Below are positions 24,758-33,316 of a stretch of DNA of 64,000 nt, piece after piece. The position numbers and the translations under genes are program-made. The DNA lies in the NCBI GenBank assembly GCA_021463505.1, contig JAJTYR010000010.1:17009-81008 (forward strand), written 5' to 3'. The stretch comes from Burkholderiaceae bacterium. Lineage in GTDB: Bacteria > Pseudomonadota > Gammaproteobacteria > Burkholderiales > Burkholderiaceae_E. The notes below the pieces were generated by a model. It saw only the letters and a list, made by a program, of their open reading frames with translations. It was not told where the DNA came from and made no database searches. Every line of letters begins with the position of its first letter. The stretch's first letter is position 1.

Positions 24758-26197
24758 CTACAGGAACTCGTCGTTCAGGTGGTACCAGCGGTACAGGAAC
24801 CACTGGCCGAAGCGCCGAAACGGCGCGAAATATTCGGAAACCACCATTTCCCGGATATTGGGGAACGGCAGCTTCGAGCGGAAGATCGGCAGCTGCAACG
24901 AGGCGCCCTGCCCGGCGATCCACTGCGCCAGCCGGCGGCCGGCCTGCGCCGAGTACATCACGCCGTTGCCGCCGTAGCCGAGCGCGTAGTACAGCGATTG
25001 CGCCGGATCGGGCTGGAAGATGCGCGGCATCATGTCGTGGGCGACGTCGACCCAGCCCCACCAGGAATACTCGATCGGAATGCCGGCGAGCGCGGGGAAC
25101 TTGCGCTGCAGGTCGTTCACCAGGAACTGCTCGTACTTCTTCTGCGGCGCATCGCGGCCGGTGATCGCGCTGCGGCTGCCGATCTGCAGCCGGTTGTCGG
25201 GCAGCAGCCGGTAGTAGTGGCGCAACACGCGCGTGTCGGTGAGGACCTGGCGCGTCCTGAAGTTGCACGCTTCGATCTCGGACTGCGTGAGCGGGCGCGT
25301 GACGATCGAGTTCGACAGGATCGGCAGCAGGCGGTTCTTCAGTTCGCGGTGCAGCGTCTGCGAGGTGTAGCCGCCGGTGGCGATGCCCACGGCACGCGCC
25401 CGGACCGTGCCGCCGGGCGTGCGCAGGTGGTGCACGCCGTTGCGCGTCTCCCAACCCTGCACCGGGCTCGCGGGATGCACCTTCACGCCCAGCGCGCGCG
25501 CTTTCTCGAGGTAGCCGAAGGCGAGCTTGCCGGCGTGGATGCCGATGCCCTCGGGCTCGTGCATCGCACCGGCGGCCTCGCGGTCGTCGACCCATTCGCG
25601 CTTCACCGTCCCGGCGTCGAGCAGGCGAGCGTCGTACTTGAAAACCTCGCGCAGGCAGTCGACCTCCTTCGCCAGCGTCGGCATCACCTTCGGCCGGTGC
25701 GCGATGTAGAGGTGGCCGCCGGGCTGCGGCTCGCAGTCAATGTCGCGGATGAGCTCCTTGAAGGTCTCCATCCCTTCGAGGCACTCGCGATGCAGCGCCA
25801 GCGCCGTGTCCAGCCCGTAGCGGCTGATCCATTGCGAACGCTTCAGGCGTCCCGACGCGCATTGCGCCTGGCCGCCGTTGCGTGTGCTGCATCCCCAGCT
25901 GCTGCGGTTGGCCTCGAGCACGGTGGCCTTGATGCCGTGCTCCTGCGCGAGGAAAATCGCCGCGCTCAGGCCAGTGAAACCCGAGCCGATGATCGCGACG
26001 TCGACGTCCATGTCACCGGCCACCGGACCGTCGTCCTCGGGCGGCGGGCCCGCCGTGCCGATCCAGTAGGTGGGCGCGTAGTCGGTGCCGTGTCCCGGCG
26101 TGGCCGCAACGAGCGGATCGTAGGCGGGGTCGTAGGCACGCAGGCCCGCGGTCGCGTGGCCTGCGGATTCGGGGGCGGCCGTGGCGGCTGCGGACAT
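24758..26197 (-). CDS. tauY: FAD-dependent oxidoreductase, probable taurine dehydrogenase large subunit
   Basis: A 479-aa DadA/PuuB-like flavoprotein. A ~55-residue leader precedes the dinucleotide-binding VDVAIIGSGFTGLSAAIFLA near residue 64 and the flavin-contact stretch SSWGCSTRNGGQAQ. The C-terminal FAD segment is YALGYGGNGVMYSAQAG near residue 400. Between a SnoaL-like small protein plus xsc and a TRAP transporter, it matches TauY, which deaminates taurine to sulfoacetaldehyde and ammonia and passes electrons to cytochrome c. The start at 26197 is chosen because upstream in-frame sequence overlaps the small-subunit gene. Oxidation of a different amine feeding the same pathway is possible. 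Confidence 0.75.
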   Translation of the reverse strand: MSAAATAAPESAGHATAGLRAYDPAYDPLVAATPGHGTDYAPTYWIGTAGPPPEDDGPVAGDMDVDVAIIGSGFTGLSAAIFLAQEHGIKATVLEANRSSWGCSTRNGGQAQCASGRLKRSQWISRYGLDTALALHRECLEGMETFKELIRDIDCEPQPGGHLYIAHRPKVMPTLAKEVDCLREVFKYDARLLDAGTVKREWVDDREAAGAMHEPEGIGIHAGKLAFGYLEKARALGVKVHPASPVQGWETRNGVHHLRTPGGTVRARAVGIATGGYTSQTLHRELKNRLLPILSNSIVTRPLTQSEIEACNFRTRQVLTDTRVLRHYYRLLPDNRLQIGSRSAITGRDAPQKKYEQFLVNDLQRKFPALAGIPIEYSWWGWVDVAHDMMPRIFQPDPAQSLYYALGYGGNGVMYSAQAGRRLAQWIAGQGASLQLPIFRSKLPFPNIREMVVSEYFAPFRRFGQWFLYRWYHLNDEFL

Positions 26198-26243
26198 GGC
26201 TGGGTTTCCTCGGGAGCGGGTGCGCGCGGATGCGCGGCGATGA

Positions 26244-26636
26244 TCAGCGACCGGCGGCGACGACCGGCGCACGGTCCTTGCGGAAGGCGTTCTTGACGGC
26301 GATCTTCCCGTTGCGGAAGGTGAAGACGTCCACCATCCGCGCCTCCACGCGCGTGCCGTCGGCGCGCGTGCCCTTGAAGGTGGTCTCCGAGACGCCCCGG
26401 TCGCCGCAGACGAAGTGCTCGCCGTCGAGCCAGGCCGCATCGGGGAAAGTCTTCCACGCAGCCTCGAAGCCGGTGCGTACTTCGTCGCGGCCCACGTAGC
26501 TCCTGCCGAACAGGTCGGGACCGCCCACCGCGTGGAAGACGCAGTCGTCGTCCATCATGCCCATCAACGCGTCGATGTCGTGGCGATTCCAGGCGTCGCC
26601 GAACGCTTTCAGGAATTCGACGTCGGGTGTGCTCAT
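26244..26636 (-). CDS. tauX: SnoaL/NTF2-like protein, probable taurine dehydrogenase small subunit
   Basis: A 130-aa alpha+beta cone protein: MSTPDVEFLKAFGDAWNRHD, then DDCVFHAVGGPDLFGR and a VDVFTFRNGKIAVKNAFRK strand near the end. This is the NTF2/SnoaL pattern. Its location between xsc and the FAD subunit is the tauX position of taurine dissimilation clusters, and the small subunit there is of this general size. It lies 34 bp after xsc and 46 bp before tauY. The SnoaL fold is clear; the taurine assignment is by context. Confidence 0.7.
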   Translation of the reverse strand: MSTPDVEFLKAFGDAWNRHDIDALMGMMDDDCVFHAVGGPDLFGRSYVGRDEVRTGFEAAWKTFPDAAWLDGEHFVCGDRGVSETTFKGTRADGTRVEARMVDVFTFRNGKIAVKNAFRKDRAPVVAAGR

Positions 26637-26670
26637 GCTCGGGCTCCGTGTGAGGCTCGGTTCGGGGGAT

Positions 26671-28491
26671 TCAGACGTAGTCCCGGTACTTGTCGAGGAA
26701 GCGCACCGGCTTCGACAGCGCATCACGCCGGAACGGGTCGCCCAGTTCGCGCGTGCACATGATCTCGACGATGCAGGTCTTGCGCTGGTTCATCTGCATG
26801 TCGACCGCACGCTTCAGCGCCGCACCGACGTCCTCGAGCCGGTCGACGACGACGCCCTCGGCGCCCATCGCCTGCGCGATCGCCGCGAAGCTCGGGTTGT
26901 CGAGTTCACCGGCCACGAAGCGGCGGTTGTAGAAGTCGACCTGGTTCTTCTTCTCGGCGCCCCACTGGCGGTTGTGGAACACGACCGCGGTCACCGGAAT
27001 GTCGTGACGCACGCAGGTCATCGTCTCCATCAGACTCATTCCCCACGCGCCGTCACCGGCGTAGGAGATCGCCGGGCGGTGCGGTGCGGCAACCTTCGCG
27101 CCGATGATCGTCGGGAAGGCGTAGCCGCAGTTGCCGAAGCTCATCGCGGCGAAGAAACTGCGGGGGTTTTCGAAGCGCAGGTAGCTGTTGGCCACCGAGT
27201 TGATGTTGCCGATGTCGGTGGACACCATTGCATCGGCCGGCATCGCGCGCTCGAGTTCGCGCAGCACCTGTCGCGGGTGCAGGTACTGGCCGCCGGAGAA
27301 CGGTTTCTCGCCGGTCTGCTCGGCGATCATGTCGAGGCTGTACGGATCGCGCTCATGGGTCCACTCGTCGAGTTCCTTCTCCCAGGCCGCCTTCTCGGCG
27401 GCGACGGTTGCGGCGCGCTGCGCCTTCGTCGCGTCGCAGGCGAGCGTGCGGCCGGCCAGGCGCTGCACGAGCGCGCTCGCGGCGGCCTTCGCATCACCGC
27501 AGATGCCCACGGAGATCTTCTTCACGAGGCCGAGCATCTTGTTGTCGGCGTCGATCTGGATGATCTTCGCGTTCTTCGGCCAGTAGTCCATGCCGTGCTG
27601 CGGCAGCGTGCCGAAGGGGCCGAGCCGCGAGCCCAGCGCCACCACCACGTCGGCCTGCGCCATCAGCTTCATCGCTGCCTTCGAGCCCTGGTAGCCCAGC
27701 GGACCGCACCACAGCGGATGGCTGGCCGGGAACGAATCATTGTGCAGGTAGCTGTTGACCACCGGGGCGCCGAGCCGCTCGGCCAGTGCCTTGCACTCGT
27801 CGACGCCATCGGCCATCACCACGCCGCCGCCGGAGATGATCACCGGGAACTTCGCCTGCGCCAGCAGGTCGGCCGCCTCGTTCAGGCTCGTCTCCCCGCC
27901 CGGACCGCGATCGAGCCGCGAGGGCCTCGGGATCTCGGTGTTGATCTCGCCGTAGAAGTAGTCGCGCGGAATGTTCAGCTGTGTCGGGCCCATCTCCGAC
28001 ATCGCCCGATCGAAGCAGCGGCCGGTGTACTCGGCCATGCGCGCCGGATGCGTGACGTGCCCCTGGTACTTGGTGAACTCCTGGAACATCGGCAACTGGT
28101 TGCACTCCTGGAACCCACCCAGGCCGATCGTGGCCGACCCGGTCTGCGGCGTGACGATCACCACCGGGGTGTGCGCCCAGTAGGCCGCCGCGATCGCCGT
28201 CACGCAGTTGCTGATGCCGGGGCCGTTCTGCCCGATCACCACGCCGTGGCGGCCACTCACGCGCGCGTAGCCGTCGGCCATATGGCCGGCGCCCTGCTCG
28301 TGCACCACCGGAATCAGCCGGATGCCGGCGGGCGCGAAGATGTCCATCGCGTCCATGAATGCCGAGCCCATGATGCCGAACATGTCGGTGACGCCGTTAG
28401 CCACCATCGTCTCGACGAACGCTTCGGACGGCGTCATCTTCTGGACGCCCTTCACCACCGAGCGGGCGTTTCCGGGGGCTTGCTTGCTCAT
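26671..28491 (-). CDS. xsc: Sulfoacetaldehyde acetyltransferase
   Basis: A 606-aa thiamine-diphosphate enzyme converting sulfoacetaldehyde and phosphate to acetyl phosphate and sulfite. It has the Xsc-specific N-terminus (KMTPSEAFVETMVANGVTDM, then FGIMGSAFMDAMDIF), the conserved HEQGAGHMADGYAR with the cofactor-activating Glu, and the diphosphate motif GDGAWGMSLMETMTC near residue 480. Its length is usual for Xsc. An AGAGGAG ribosome site precedes the ATG at good spacing. It is the first gene of a minus-strand run xsc-tauX-tauY-TRAP, divergent from the CobS-like gene. The matching pta lies about 3 kb away. Confidence 0.93.
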   Translation of the reverse strand: MSKQAPGNARSVVKGVQKMTPSEAFVETMVANGVTDMFGIMGSAFMDAMDIFAPAGIRLIPVVHEQGAGHMADGYARVSGRHGVVIGQNGPGISNCVTAIAAAYWAHTPVVIVTPQTGSATIGLGGFQECNQLPMFQEFTKYQGHVTHPARMAEYTGRCFDRAMSEMGPTQLNIPRDYFYGEINTEIPRPSRLDRGPGGETSLNEAADLLAQAKFPVIISGGGVVMADGVDECKALAERLGAPVVNSYLHNDSFPASHPLWCGPLGYQGSKAAMKLMAQADVVVALGSRLGPFGTLPQHGMDYWPKNAKIIQIDADNKMLGLVKKISVGICGDAKAAASALVQRLAGRTLACDATKAQRAATVAAEKAAWEKELDEWTHERDPYSLDMIAEQTGEKPFSGGQYLHPRQVLRELERAMPADAMVSTDIGNINSVANSYLRFENPRSFFAAMSFGNCGYAFPTIIGAKVAAPHRPAISYAGDGAWGMSLMETMTCVRHDIPVTAVVFHNRQWGAEKKNQVDFYNRRFVAGELDNPSFAAIAQAMGAEGVVVDRLEDVGAALKRAVDMQMNQRKTCIVEIMCTRELGDPFRRDALSKPVRFLDKYRDYV

Positions 28492-28540
28492 CGCGTCTCC
28501 TCTTGGGGATGGAACGGCTGAATGGGAGTTGAACGGCGCC

Positions 28541-28555
28541 TATCGAATTTCGATA
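28541..28555. promoter_or_regulatory. Palindrome upstream of xsc
   Basis: TATCGAA (28541-28547) and TTCGATA (28549-28555) form a perfect 7-bp dyad around one base, 50 bp upstream of the xsc start. This size and place fit an operator or promoter-proximal regulator site, for example for the IclR protein at the far end of the locus. Binding is inferred. Confidence 0.4.
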
Positions 28556-28622
28556 CGCAATGTTCTATTTACCGATCCGATGGTGGAACTGTATCGGACA
28601 ATTCCCGGTTCCGTCAATGATG

Positions 28623-28661
28623 ATTCCGAAAACAGATATGCAAACAATCAAATTTCGGAAT
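28623..28661. promoter_or_regulatory. Perfect inverted repeat upstream of the CobS-like gene
   Basis: ATTCCGAAA (28623-28631) and TTTCGGAAT (28653-28661) are exact inverted copies with a 21-bp spacer, so centres are 30 bp apart. They lie in the AT-rich, otherwise gene-free interval between divergent xsc and cobS-like genes. The right arm covers an ATG at 28660, which is one reason to prefer the later cobS start at 28702. Confidence 0.4.
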
Positions 28662-28701
28662 GCTGATATCATCAGACATCCCCCGAGTCGAGGTGGCCGG
28701 C

Positions 28702-29682
28702 ATGACCCTTCCCGTTCAGTCCGAACCCGAACTGCTGGTGCCGGTGCGAACCGTATTCGGCATCGATTCCGACCTCCAAGTGCCTGCCTTCCGCGAGCGC
28801 GACGACCACGTGCCCGACGTCGATGACGTCTATCGCTTCAATCCCGAGGTCACGCTGGCGATCCTCGCCGGGTTTGCGCGCAACCGCCGGGTGATGGTGC
28901 AGGGGCTGCACGGCACCGGCAAGTCGACGCACATCGAGCAGGTGGCTGCGCGGCTGAACTGGCCCTGCGTGCGGGTGAACCTCGACGGCCACGTGAGCCG
29001 CCTCGACCTGGTGGGCAAAGATGCGATCGTGGTACGCGACGGCCTGCAGGTGACCGAATTCCAGGAAGGCATCGTGCCGTGGGCACTGCAGCGCCCGGTC
29101 GCACTGGTGTTCGACGAATACGACGCCGGCCGCCCCGACGTGATGTTCGTGATCCAGCGCATCCTGGAGCGCGACGGCCGCTTCACGCTGCTCGACCAGA
29201 ACCGGGTGATCCGCCCGCACCGGTACTTCCGGCTGTTCGCCACCGCGAACACGGTGGGGCTGGGAAACCCCAGCGGCATGTACCAGGGCACGCAGGCGCT
29301 GAACCACGCGCAGATCGATCGCTGGAACATCGTGGCCACCCTCAATTACCTGCCGCGCGACGAAGAAGTCGCGATCGTACTCGCGCGCGTGCCCTCGAAA
29401 GCGCACGAGCGCGGCCGCAGGCTGATCGAATCAATGGTCGCGCTGGCCGAGCTGACACGCAAGGGCTTCGCCGCTGGCGACCTCTCCACGCTGATGTCGC
29501 CACGCACCGTGATCACCTGGGCCGAGAACTGCGAGATCTTCCACGATCCGGCGCTCGCGTTCCGGCTGGCTTTCCTGAACAAGTGCGACGAAGTCGAGCG
29601 GCCGATCGTCGCCGAGTACTACCAGCGCTGCTTCGGCGAGGAACTCGACGAGTCGCAGGCCGCGGGGACCGCGCCGCAGTGA
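28702..29682 (+). CDS. CobS-like AAA+ ATPase
   Basis: A 326-aa MoxR/CobS-type AAA+ protein. The N-terminal PVRTVFGIDSDLQVPAF is the CobS signature, followed by Walker A GLHGTGKS near residue 72, Walker B LVFDEYD near residue 136 and FRLFATANTVG with the sensor Asn. The ATG at 28702 is preceded by GAGGTGG (28690-28696). CobS works with CobT and CobN to insert cobalt into the corrin ring, but no CobN or corrin gene is present here. With its VWA partner it sits inside a taurine locus, so it may energise metal or cofactor loading of another enzyme. The partner's GTG overlaps its stop. Confidence 0.8.
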   Translation: MTLPVQSEPELLVPVRTVFGIDSDLQVPAFRERDDHVPDVDDVYRFNPEVTLAILAGFARNRRVMVQGLHGTGKSTHIEQVAARLNWPCVRVNLDGHVSRLDLVGKDAIVVRDGLQVTEFQEGIVPWALQRPVALVFDEYDAGRPDVMFVIQRILERDGRFTLLDQNRVIRPHRYFRLFATANTVGLGNPSGMYQGTQALNHAQIDRWNIVATLNYLPRDEEVAIVLARVPSKAHERGRRLIESMVALAELTRKGFAAGDLSTLMSPRTVITWAENCEIFHDPALAFRLAFLNKCDEVERPIVAEYYQRCFGEELDESQAAGTAPQ

Positions 29683-31433
29683 CCGGCACGCAGCCGCAGG
29701 TCAGCGCGCCACAGCAGGCGCGCCGTCAGCAGCGCATCGAGGAGCTGTGCGCAGCGTCGATCCGCGCACTCACCGGTGACACGCAGCTGCACTTTCGCGG
29801 CGGCACGCTGCATCGTGGCGCTGCGCCGCTACGTTTCCTCGCCCCGCACCTGCGCGACGACTCGACGGCCCGGGGTCTCGATGACTTCGGTTCGCTGCGC
29901 GGGCTCGCCGATGCCATGGCGCTGCGCCTGCGCCATTCCGATGCGGCACTGCACCGGGCGCTCGCGCCGTCCGATCCGGTCGAGCGACTGGTCTTCGAGA
30001 TGCTCGAGCAGTTGCGCGTGGAGACGCTCGCGCCCACGGCCATGCCGGGCGTGGCCGAAAACCTGCGGCATCGCTTCGAGCAATGGTCGCGCGCATTCCA
30101 CGCATCACGCCTCACCGAGACCCGGCTCGGGCTGCTGATGTACGCGCTCGCGCAAAGCCTCTGGTCGGTGTTGAACGGCCAGCCGCCGCTCGCGGAGACC
30201 GAGGAGATCATCGAGACCACGCGTGCGAAGCTGGGCCGCGCGCTCGCGGGCACGCTGGCCGGCATCCGGCGCGAGCGCGCCGACCAGCGCGCGTTCGCCG
30301 CGCATGCGCTGCGCATCGCCGCGATCATCGGTGCCATGGTGCGAACGGCCGAAGCGCAGCAGGCGGGCGAGCGCGAGGCGCGCAACGACAACGACGAGGA
30401 CGCGCCGGCCGCGTTCGCGCTGCTGCTCGACTTCGAGCAGAACGACGGCGACGGCGTCGCGAGCGTGGCGAGCGGCCAGAGCCAGGTTTTCGGCGCCGGC
30501 GGCGAAGGCTATCGCGCGTACACCACGCGCTACGATCGCGAGATCGACGCGGCGGCGCTGGTGCGCCGCGAACTGCTGCGCGAATACCGCCAGCGCCTCG
30601 ACCAGCGCATCGCTTCCAGCGGCATCCACCTCGCCCGCCTGTCGCGCCTGCTCGCGGCCATCCTCGCCACCCCGCAGCGCGACGGCTGGAACTTCGGCGA
30701 GGAGGAAGGCTGCGTCGACGGCGCGCGGCTGGCGCGGCTCGTCAGTGCCCCGGCCGAGCGCCGGCTGTTCCGGCTCGAGCGCTATCGCCCGGTCGCCGAT
30801 TGCGCGCTCGCGTTCCTGGTCGACTGCTCGGGGTCGATGAAGGCGCACGTCGAGCCGGTAGCCATGATCGTCGACGTGATGGTGCGCGCGCTCGAAACCG
30901 CCGGCGCAGCCACCGAGGTGTTGGGCTTCACCACGGGCGCATGGAACGGCGGACGCCCGTACCGCGAATGGCTTGCGCGCGGACGCCCGCCGCATCCCGG
31001 CCGCCTGAACGAAGTGCTGCACATGATCTTCAAGAGCGCCGACCGCAACTGGCGGCGCGCGCGCACCGATCTCGCCGCGCTGATGAAGCCCGACCTGTAC
31101 CGCGAGGGCGTCGACGGCGAGGCACTCGACTGGGCCTGCGGTCGGCTGATGCAGCGCGCCGCGCGCCGCCGCATCCTGATCGTGATCTCCGACGGCTGCC
31201 CGATGGACAGCGCGACCGCGCTGGCCAATGACCGCTTCTACCTGGACAATCACCTGAAGGAAGTGGTCGCACGCCACGAGCAGGCAGGCCTCGTCGAAGT
31301 GCTCGGGCTGGGCGTCGGACTCGACCTCAGCGCGTACTACCGGCGCTGCCTGGCCACCGACCCCGCCGAGCCGATCGGCAACGAATTGCTCCTGTCGATC
31401 GCCGGCCTGATCGCGGGGCGGCGCCGGCGCTGA
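29679..31433 (+). CDS. CobT-like VWA-domain protein
   Basis: A 584-aa protein starting at a GTG that overlaps the CobS-like stop (GTGA). Residues ~1-360 are helical and charged with an acidic patch (NDNDEDAP). A CobT-type VWA domain follows: FLVDCSGSMKAHVEPVAM holds the MIDAS motif near residue 382, and ILIVISDGCPMDSATA lies near residue 499. The final LGLGVGLDLSAYYRRCLA matches the CobT end. Such VWA proteins work with the AAA+ partner as chaperones or chelatase subunits. The coupled start indicates a fixed stoichiometry. The target is not known. Confidence 0.8.
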   Translation: MTGTQPQVSAPQQARRQQRIEELCAASIRALTGDTQLHFRGGTLHRGAAPLRFLAPHLRDDSTARGLDDFGSLRGLADAMALRLRHSDAALHRALAPSDPVERLVFEMLEQLRVETLAPTAMPGVAENLRHRFEQWSRAFHASRLTETRLGLLMYALAQSLWSVLNGQPPLAETEEIIETTRAKLGRALAGTLAGIRRERADQRAFAAHALRIAAIIGAMVRTAEAQQAGEREARNDNDEDAPAAFALLLDFEQNDGDGVASVASGQSQVFGAGGEGYRAYTTRYDREIDAAALVRRELLREYRQRLDQRIASSGIHLARLSRLLAAILATPQRDGWNFGEEEGCVDGARLARLVSAPAERRLFRLERYRPVADCALAFLVDCSGSMKAHVEPVAMIVDVMVRALETAGAATEVLGFTTGAWNGGRPYREWLARGRPPHPGRLNEVLHMIFKSADRNWRRARTDLAALMKPDLYREGVDGEALDWACGRLMQRAARRRILIVISDGCPMDSATALANDRFYLDNHLKEVVARHEQAGLVEVLGLGVGLDLSAYYRRCLATDPAEPIGNELLLSIAGLIAGRRRR

Positions 31434-31445
31434 CGCGCGCTCATC

Positions 31446-31481
31446 GAGTGCTCGTTGCGCATTCTTCGTCGACGAGCGCTC
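31446..31481. terminator. Stem-loop between convergent cobT-like and pta
   Basis: GAGTGCTCGT (31446-31455) pairs with ACGAGCGCTC (31472-31481), ten pairs with one G-U, around a 16-nt loop. It fills nearly all of the 49-bp gap between two converging genes and is a candidate bidirectional terminator, though without a T-run. Confidence 0.45.
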
Positions 31482-31482
31482 G

Positions 31483-32502
31483 TCAGGCTCGTGCGACCAC
31501 CGCTTCGGCCGCCTGCGCCTGCACCACGGTGACCGCGATCACGTTGAAGACGTCGTCCGCGCAGCAGCCTCGCGACAGGTCGTTGGCCGGGCGGTTCAGG
31601 CCCTGAAGCATCGGCCCGACTGCGATCGCGCCCCCCAGGCGCTCGGCCAGCTTGTAGCCGATGTTGCCCGCGTCGAGGTCGGGAAAGACGAGCACGTTGG
31701 CCTCGCCATGCACGCGCGAACCGGGCAGCTTGCGCGCCGCGATCTGCGGCACCAGCGCCGCGTCGAGCTGCACCTCGCCGTCCACCGGCAGATCGGGGCG
31801 GCGCTCGCGCACCAGCCGCGTAGCTTCGGCCACCTTGTCGACCCTCGGGTGGCGCGCACTGCCGGCGGTGGAGAACGACAGCATCGCGACCCGCGGGTCC
31901 TCCATCAGCAGGCTGCGCGCGTTGCCGGCGGCGGCGATCGCGATCTCGGACAGTGCCTGCGCGTCGGGATCGACCACGAGCCCGCAGTCGGAGAAGATCA
32001 GCCCGCGGCGCACCTTGTGCCACGCCTCGGCGAAGATCATCAGGAAGAAGCTCGACACCAGCCTGCAGCCGGGTGCCGGCCCGATCACCTGGATGGCGGT
32101 GCGGACCACGTCGGCCGTCGTGCGAACCGCGCCGGACACCGAGCCGTCGGCATGGCCGAGCCGCACCATCAGGTCGGCGAAGCACAACGGGTCACGCACC
32201 GCCTCGCTCGCCTGCGCGGGCGTCATGCCCTTGCTGCGGCGCAGTTCGTGCAGTGCCTCGGCAAACGCTGGCGCGAACGGCGAAGCCTGCGGATCGACGA
32301 TCTCGATCGCGGCCAGGTCGATCGCTTCGCGAGCGGCGACCTCGCGGATCGCCGCGTCCGGGCCCACGACGATCACGCGCGCCACGCCCTCGCGCGCGGC
32401 CCGTACCCCTGCCTGCAGCACACGCGGGTCTTCGCCCTCGGAGAGCACGATGCGGCGCGGCGCCGACCGGGCGCGCTCGATGATACGGGCGATGACGTCC
32501 AT
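31483..32502 (-). CDS. pta: Phosphate acetyltransferase
   Basis: A 339-aa PTA_PTB-family enzyme: [16 protein letters not shown] at the N-terminus, [20 protein letters not shown], and the C-terminal block [20 protein letters not shown] followed by [17 protein letters not shown]. It turns the acetyl phosphate made by Xsc into acetyl-CoA and completes taurine carbon use. This is the short Pta form usual in taurine clusters. The start at 32502 ([11 protein letters not shown]) is preferred to an in-frame ATG at 32562, because the extra 20 residues do not match the family. It is not in the xsc operon and probably has its own promoter. Confidence 0.88.
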   Translation of the reverse strand: MDVIARIIERARSAPRRIVLSEGEDPRVLQAGVRAAREGVARVIVVGPDAAIREVAAREAIDLAAIEIVDPQASPFAPAFAEALHELRRSKGMTPAQASEAVRDPLCFADLMVRLGHADGSVSGAVRTTADVVRTAIQVIGPAPGCRLVSSFFLMIFAEAWHKVRRGLIFSDCGLVVDPDAQALSEIAIAAAGNARSLLMEDPRVAMLSFSTAGSARHPRVDKVAEATRLVRERRPDLPVDGEVQLDAALVPQIAARKLPGSRVHGEANVLVFPDLDAGNIGYKLAERLGGAIAVGPMLQGLNRPANDLSRGCCADDVFNVIAVTVVQAQAAEAVVARA

Positions 32503-32584
32503 GCTTGTTGATTTCTCGAATAAAGAGATGACTTGTTCCTGATTCCAGAATTGTACGTCCAAACCACTGAGGGACGTCAGCGCT

Positions 32585-32626
32585 TACACGGTCTCACACT
32601 GTTTTCGTGCACACTCGTACCGTGTA
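32585..32626. promoter_or_regulatory. Inverted repeat upstream of vapB, candidate operator
   Basis: TACACGGT (32585-32592) and ACCGTGTA (32619-32626) are exact inverted copies with a 26-bp spacer, lying 23 bp before the vapB ATG. A GGAG ribosome site is at 32638-32641. VapBC complexes usually bind such dyads to repress themselves. Confidence 0.45.
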
Positions 32627-32648
32627 TCTCGCAGATCGGAGACGGCCC

Positions 32649-32870
32649 ATGAAGAACATCACCCTCAGCGCGGACGAACGCCTGATCGAGGCGGCGCGGG
32701 ATCGGGCGCGTGCGGAACATACAACGCTGAACGAACAATTCCGGCGCTGGCTCGCAGACTACGCCGGCACCCATGAGCGCCTGCAGCGCTACGACGAAAC
32801 GATGGCGCAACTGCGCGGCAAGCTGAAGGTGGGGCGCAAGCTGACCCGGGAAGAGATGAATGAGCGCTGA
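32649..32870 (+). CDS. vapB: VapB-type antitoxin
   Basis: A 73-aa protein with a short ribbon-helix-helix-like start (MKNITLSADERLIEAARDRA, then TTLNEQFRRWLADY) and a basic tail. It directly precedes and overlaps (11 bp) a PIN-domain toxin. Antitoxins of this size bind both the toxin and the operator dyad just upstream. The GGAG site 7 nt before the ATG supports the start. Subfamily naming is by partner. Confidence 0.8.
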   Translation: MKNITLSADERLIEAARDRARAEHTTLNEQFRRWLADYAGTHERLQRYDETMAQLRGKLKVGRKLTREEMNER

Positions 32871-33285
32871 AGACTTCATCGACACGAACGTCTTCATTTA
32901 TCACCTGGACGCGAGCGACTCACGCAAGCAGGCGATCGCCGAACGCATCATTCGGCAGGCGCTGACAGGCGGCAATGCGTGCATCAGCTACCAGGTCATC
33001 CAGGAATGCCTGAATACCGTGCTGCGGAAGGCCCAGGTTGCGCTCGATGTGGCCCAGGGGCGCGCGTACCTGGAAACGGTCCTTGCCCCGCTGCTGCGGG
33101 TGTCGGCGAGCGTCGCGCTCTATCAGCGCGCGCTCGAGGTCCAGGCGCGCTGGGGCTTCGGCTTCTACGATTCGCTGATTGTCGCGGCCGCCCTGGCGGC
33201 CGGCTGCACGCGTCTGCTCAGTGAGGATCTTCGGCACGGACAGAAGATCGAAACCTTGACGATCCACGATCCCTTCCGCGGGTGA
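32860..33285 (+). CDS. vapC: VapC-type PIN-domain toxin (ribonuclease)
   Basis: A 141-aa PIN-domain protein. The four acidic positions are present: Asp in FIDTNVFIYHLD near residue 8, Glu in YQVIQECLNTVL near residue 48, Asp in GFGFYDSLIVAAAL near residue 103, and the acidic pair in LLSEDLRHG near residue 121. VapC toxins are Mg-dependent RNases. The pair with VapB and its operator dyad looks complete and functional. It lies between pta and apaH and shows no tie to either. Confidence 0.87.
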   Translation: MSAEDFIDTNVFIYHLDASDSRKQAIAERIIRQALTGGNACISYQVIQECLNTVLRKAQVALDVAQGRAYLETVLAPLLRVSASVALYQRALEVQARWGFGFYDSLIVAAALAAGCTRLLSEDLRHGQKIETLTIHDPFRG

Positions 33286-33316
33286 GAACTCGTCGATCCC
33301 GGCACGAAGAAGTCAG

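Noticed and set aside
23537..26296. Open stretch of ~919 codons on the + strand over the TRAP and tauY genes
   Set aside because: Same artefact: composition is His/Arg/Val/Ala-rich with no motif, opposite to well-supported genes.
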